A DNA stretch of 64,000 bases, from positions 558,001-622,000 of the forward strand of contig CAJNOJ010000016.1 in assembly GCA_905250025.1 (NCBI GenBank). Reading direction: 5' to 3'. Below, in pieces: positions 56,132-64,000 of this stretch. Below the pieces are notes generated by a model. The model worked only from the letters and a program-made list of their open reading frames with translations, was not told the DNA's origin and did no database searches. The position numbers and the translations under genes were made by a program. Position 1 is the first letter of the stretch. Each line of letters opens with the position of its first letter. This DNA comes from Adineta ricciae. Its lineage: Eukaryota; Rotifera; Eurotatoria; Adinetida; Adinetidae.

Positions 56132-57815
56132 TCTCGTCTTGAGACGCGAGGGTATGCACATGCTTCGATGTCGCATTATAACTAGATCAAGTGGAAAGAT
56201 AAGGCTGTCTCACAAGAGATATTTTGTATACATTAGACATCCTTGAGATATATCCACGTCGTTTGTTCGATAGTTCAATTTGTAAATATCTTCAGAGAAC
56301 ACAGATTGAACAATCTCATCCGAACGAAAAGCAAATTCAGCCACGACAAGTCACGCTTAATTCTCATGAACAGCACACTCTAATTGAAGAGTCGTGTGTC
56401 AACCGACTTGACATATACAGTCAATTTGTTACCTAGTAATGTATGTTCACCCTCAAGAAAATTGAATGCCGAATAATGTTTGACAAATTACTTAAACACT
56501 TGTATTCATATACGATTTGTCATTGTGATGAAAATGTACCTAATGATTCTTAAGACGTATGACGAAGAGAAAAAGATTCAAGAACTATCAAAGATGATTA
56601 GGACAAATTGAACGTATTGAATAGAATACCGAGCATTTTGACATACGAACGCATTTGAATTGATAAAATGCACCACTACGATAATTCTCTGTTGAACTCT
56701 GATTTAGTTTCAATTCAAAATCAACAGAAATATCCGAAAATGAACTTTTTACTCTCAACCGACAAATACAATTCAATTAGTTCTGATAATAATATTTAGT
56801 TATAGAAGATTATCATTTGAATAATACAAATCTGATCAGATGAACATTTCATCTTCTCTGTAACTAAATCAGCGAGTACCATGAGAAAAATGAAAATTTA
56901 AACTGACAGAATACGTTTGCACTTTCACCAAATGATTTTACTCGAATAAAATATGTATTCATTTTTGAAAACCACCGTCAGATTTCGAACATTGCTGAAC
57001 TGACTACAATTCGGGAACATGCAGAATGCATTTTCCTTTGTTCGTATATCAGATAATAAAATCATAACAAGTTCTGTTGTGTAAATTTCCTTCAAATATG
57101 AAACCAGTTTGTATTGATTACATGTAAAGACTAGCGATCTGTTTATGAAAAGTACCGATAGATGTCCTAAGTTGTATTTGAAATCCTTATTTTTAATTTT
57201 GGATAGCACATATGGGCTTAATTTAACATTTGATTGACATTCGTGAACACGTGTTATCACTGGTCAAGCATATTTGCTTTGTGACGATGTTACCAACTAT
57301 AAAATCAACTTCCATTGCCGTTTTTTAAGACAATCTATGTTGATCGTATGAATCTGCATGTCACACTCTCAGGCAAGAACAATGATACCAGAGAAACTTC
57401 TAATTGATGATATCATTCTCATCAAAAGCAGTTGACTATGTTCTCACACATTCAATCTATCTATAAGATAGGAACGATTTTATTTCGTTAAAGATAAAGC
57501 AAAAATAAACAAGCACAGAGATCTATGTATATGTGTTTTAGAATAGCAACAGAAAAAACGCATGCACAATTAACCTTTTTTTTTATACAAATACAATGCA
57601 AGAAAACAAAAAAGGAAGAAATGACGCATACACGACGACAATAATACTACACAATGGATATATCTAAATGAATAAATGAATGAACATTCTCGAAGATGTC
57701 TAGAGGAGAGTTTTTAGGCTCGGCCTTTTCATTGAGCGTATATTCAACTACAAAAAACAAATTGACAGATAGTTTCGAGATGAATGTCAATGAAATATTG
57801 TATGTGCAGATGTCT

Positions 57816-58070
57816 TTAGTGTGTTTTTTTATATGCTTGCAATTCGATTTCGTAGCGTTCTTTGGCTTCTTTGGCTGCCTTTTCGTATTTACGTTTTAAA
57901 TCGTCAGGTGCAGCACGCCATTTCTCGCCGATGACTTTGGCAACATCGGCAACGGATAAACTTGCATTTTGAGATTTGATTTTTGGCCGTTCATCTTGTG
58001 AAAAAATGAAGAATGCTGACAATGGTCGTTTTGGAGCGTTGGGATCTTTTTGTTTCGAAGCACGTGGCAT
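57816..58070 (-). CDS. Single HMG-box protein (HMGB/NHP6-like)
   Basis: 84 aa, one exon. MPRASKQKDPNAPKRPLSAFFIFSQDERPKIK is the canonical start of an HMGB box B/NHP6-type box, followed by VADVAKVIGEKWRA and KRKYEKAAKEAKERYE. It bends DNA without sequence specificity. Only one box and no acidic tail, so it resembles yeast NHP6 or a split HMGB; vertebrate HMGB1 has two boxes. A good splice acceptor (gcatttccag) lies 12 bases before the ATG, so a 5'-UTR intron or trans-splice site is likely. An upstream coding exon carrying another box was not seen. Confidence 0.93.
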   Translation of the reverse strand: MPRASKQKDPNAPKRPLSAFFIFSQDERPKIKSQNASLSVADVAKVIGEKWRAAPDDLKRKYEKAAKEAKERYEIELQAYKKTH

Positions 58071-58292
58071 GTTGAATAGATCTGGAAATGCAGGTAAGAT
58101 GAAGAGATGCTTGTAGAGACAAATTTCTGCTTACTTGACTTTGGCGGGCGAAAAAAGAGGGCGATAGAAGTCGAGTAAAAATGTTAGAATGAAGCGCTAG
58201 TCTCGATGTAAAATCGACGATGTGTCTGTGCGTGTGTGCTGTACAGCGAGTGAGCAAGCGCTTTTACGTTACTTGCTCTTTCCCTCTCTTAT

Positions 58293-58322
58293 TCTCTCTC
58301 TCTCTCTCGCTCGCTCGCTCGC
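58293..58322. repeat. (TC)n-(TCGC)n microsatellite
   Basis: Read directly, about 230-250 bases upstream of the HMG-box start codon. The minus strand reads GA/GCGA, a GAGA-like promoter tract. Confidence 0.85.
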
Positions 58323-58541
58323 TTCCTTTTTCTCTACATAGACAAAGCATAGGGCAGCCGTTGTAAGGCGACGTCTTCCTTTCTTCGCTTGCTTATTCCT
58401 GTCGACGGCCGAATGCCTGTCTACATCGTTGTTTCAAGTAGTGCGTATGTGCACAAGCGATTCGCTTTCTCCTTCTCTCCTTCGACGTACATACTATGCG
58501 CACAGGCCGATCGATAGATTAGATGCTATGCATTGGATGGC

Positions 58542-58556
58542 TGTGTGTGTGTGTGT
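58542..58556. repeat. (TG)7 microsatellite
   Basis: Read directly. Confidence 0.85.
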
Positions 58557-59409
58557 ACGCAAACGGATGCATACCCTCTTCTATGTCTATTGATTCTACC
58601 ATTGCCTTCATAGCAAATTGCTTCTCGGGCAAGCGGCGAAGTCGTAAAGTAGACGAAGAATAGAGAATAAAAACGAGTAGAAACAAATGTGCTTGTGCTG
58701 TGATATAGATGATGGAAGTGATGGATCTCTCCTGGCGATGACGTATACTACATGATGCTATCAAGAGAGATGCAAACTGTGTCTTATCTCATTTAAGGAA
58801 ATCTGCTATTTTACATGCGACATATACATGTGATGGATTAACCATGAAAAAAACTTTGAAAACGTTTCAAATTTTTACATTGAGTAGTAGTGACAATAGT
58901 AGAAAGCAAATCTGTCTTGAGTGTTACATACCACAATCAACTCCATTACATTTTCCCTGATGCGGTCGTAGTAAATTATGAATATTGAAATTATACTCTA
59001 TTCATATAACATTTAATGAATGTCGAAGAAATCTTGTGATTTTCAAAAAACACTCATGTCTATATGGGTTCGGTCAATATGCAATTGTTAAAAGAGTTTC
59101 ACTTCTTGAAATCGAATAATTACGTTTGCACACTCAGTATTACACACAAAAAACGATAAGAATAAAGATGTTCTTCATTCTAATGCTAGAGTCAATTGAG
59201 TGTAGCAATGGATATCTGTCAAATTCACTTGTGGATCTATAGTGAAATCTTCCATCGAACACTAGCGCCCTCCACGCACATGTTGGATGTATCCGTATTG
59301 CTTTACAACTAGCCCAATCATCGAGAATTATTAGCACTTCGTTTCTTTGAGCTAGATAGGATTCAAATGCTTAGGAATAAGACAAGATCTCTCATTTTAT
59401 TTTAGAGAT

Positions 59410-63613
<4,204 letters not shown>

Positions 63614-64000
63614 TTTTCTTTCTTCTTTTGTTTCTATGATGATCAGTTTTTCCTTTGATTCCGAAAATAAATATGCAAAGATTGTTTTTTCAGATAAACT
63701 TGTCAGATTCTCTTGATTCATACGCGATGAGGAAATGATTGATCTTTTCCTTCCCAACAAGTAAAAAGCACCCGAATTATATCTGCAGACCTGCAGATAG
63801 CGGAGCTATTTATGAATTCAGCCATTGATGACTCGCTGATCATAAAACAACATCCGATGTGTTTAAGAAAGAAAAGAAAAGTTTATTGTGTGTGTATATG
63901 GTTTGTTGTGTTTTTTTTTTGTTAAACGTATGCAAGTTTTTTTCCTTCGTTTTCTTCACAAGACATACAATGCCGACGACACATGAATAGACAAAAGAAT
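63614..64000. other. 3' flank of PEX1 to window edge
   Basis: No supported gene. An inverted repeat with 9-bp arms and a 2-base spacer (TATCTGCAG-AC-CTGCAGATA) lies at 63780-63799. The minus-strand frame across it is a shadow. Confidence 0.6.
63780..63799. repeat. Near-palindrome, 9-bp arms
   Basis: TATCTGCAG and CTGCAGATA separated by AC, read directly. No target-site duplication or larger element noticed. Confidence 0.75.

Larger units (their letters stand above)
55159..57815. other. Gene-poor region with simple repeats and an inverted repeat
   Basis: 2.7 kb, convergent genes on both sides, no supported gene. A (GAC/GAT)n run lies at about 55312-55338 and an 11-bp inverted repeat at 56098-56131. 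The open frames are short and unconserved. The 3' UTR of the HMG-box gene probably occupies the last few hundred bases. Confidence 0.6.
58071..59409. other. Divergent intergenic region HMG-box / PEX1 with microsatellites
   Basis: No supported gene. (TC)n at 58293-58308 runs into (TCGC)n to 58322; (TG)n at 58542-58556. The first part is GC-richer than its surroundings, as expected for a strong housekeeping promoter of the HMG gene. Confidence 0.6.

Noticed and set aside
58519..58764. Minus-strand frame spanning the TG microsatellite
   Set aside because: Its C-terminus is translated microsatellite (His/Thr repeats); no conserved residue.

Overview
The window is eukaryotic nuclear DNA, AT-rich and gene-dense. 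Most multi-exon genes have very short GT-AG introns of about 45-65 nt, mixed with long intronless genes on both strands. The gene content points to a bdelloid rotifer (Adineta/Rotaria type): a domesticated reverse-transcriptase gene of the rvt class, an ADP-ribosyltransferase fused to TPR repeats, a BTB-TLDc protein, bdelloid-style F-box proteins, a front-end desaturase and ELO elongase, a sterol glucosyltransferase uncommon in animals, and conserved animal genes (GPAT3/4, MFSD5, LRP3/12-like, TXNDC15, RBBP9, PEX1, Argonaute, HMGB). The organism is inferred from this combination, not from a marker sequence. I saw no rRNA, tRNA, CRISPR or intact transposon, but a systematic tRNA scan was not possible by eye.

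Layout. 1-8.8 kb: GPAT3/4-like acyltransferase (-, runs off the left edge), MFSD5-like transporter (-), LRP3/LRP12-like CUB/LDLa receptor (-), TXNDC15-like thioredoxin (+). 9.5-18.6 kb: cytochrome b5 front-end fatty acid desaturase (+), a stand-alone copy of the N-terminal domain of the ART/TPR family (-), a zinc-finger/coiled-coil protein with a possible W2-like C-terminus (-), a large sterol glucosyltransferase fusion (-), RBBP9 hydrolase (-). 19-24.7 kb: intronless rvt (+), ELO elongase (-), F-box protein (+). 26-32 kb: cadherin (+), two tandem GST genes (+) with the remains of a third copy between them. 32-46.5 kb: CSPP1-motif coiled-coil protein (-), 7TM receptor (+), small mitochondrial-type protein (-), Argonaute (+), BTB-TLDc protein (-), second mitochondrial-type protein (-). 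47.5-64 kb: F-box protein (+), ART-TPR protein (-), Notum-like esterase (+), HMG-box protein (-), PEX1 (+). Gene-poor stretches of 1-2.7 kb lie at 24.7-26.3, 34.5-36.4, 51.7-54.0 and 55.2-57.8 kb.

Functional themes are lipid metabolism (GPAT, desaturase, elongase, sterol glucosyltransferase, PEX1, Notum-like esterase), redox and detoxification (GSTs, TXNDC15), and regulation or defence (Argonaute, rvt, ART-TPR). The genes stand alone with their own promoters; nothing suggests operons. Exon boundaries were worked out by hand from frame, splice consensus and remembered family conservation, so they are predictions. The most unusual items are the rvt gene, the GH2-like / sterol-glucosyltransferase / VPS13-like fusion, and the pair of full-length and N-domain-only ART-family genes.
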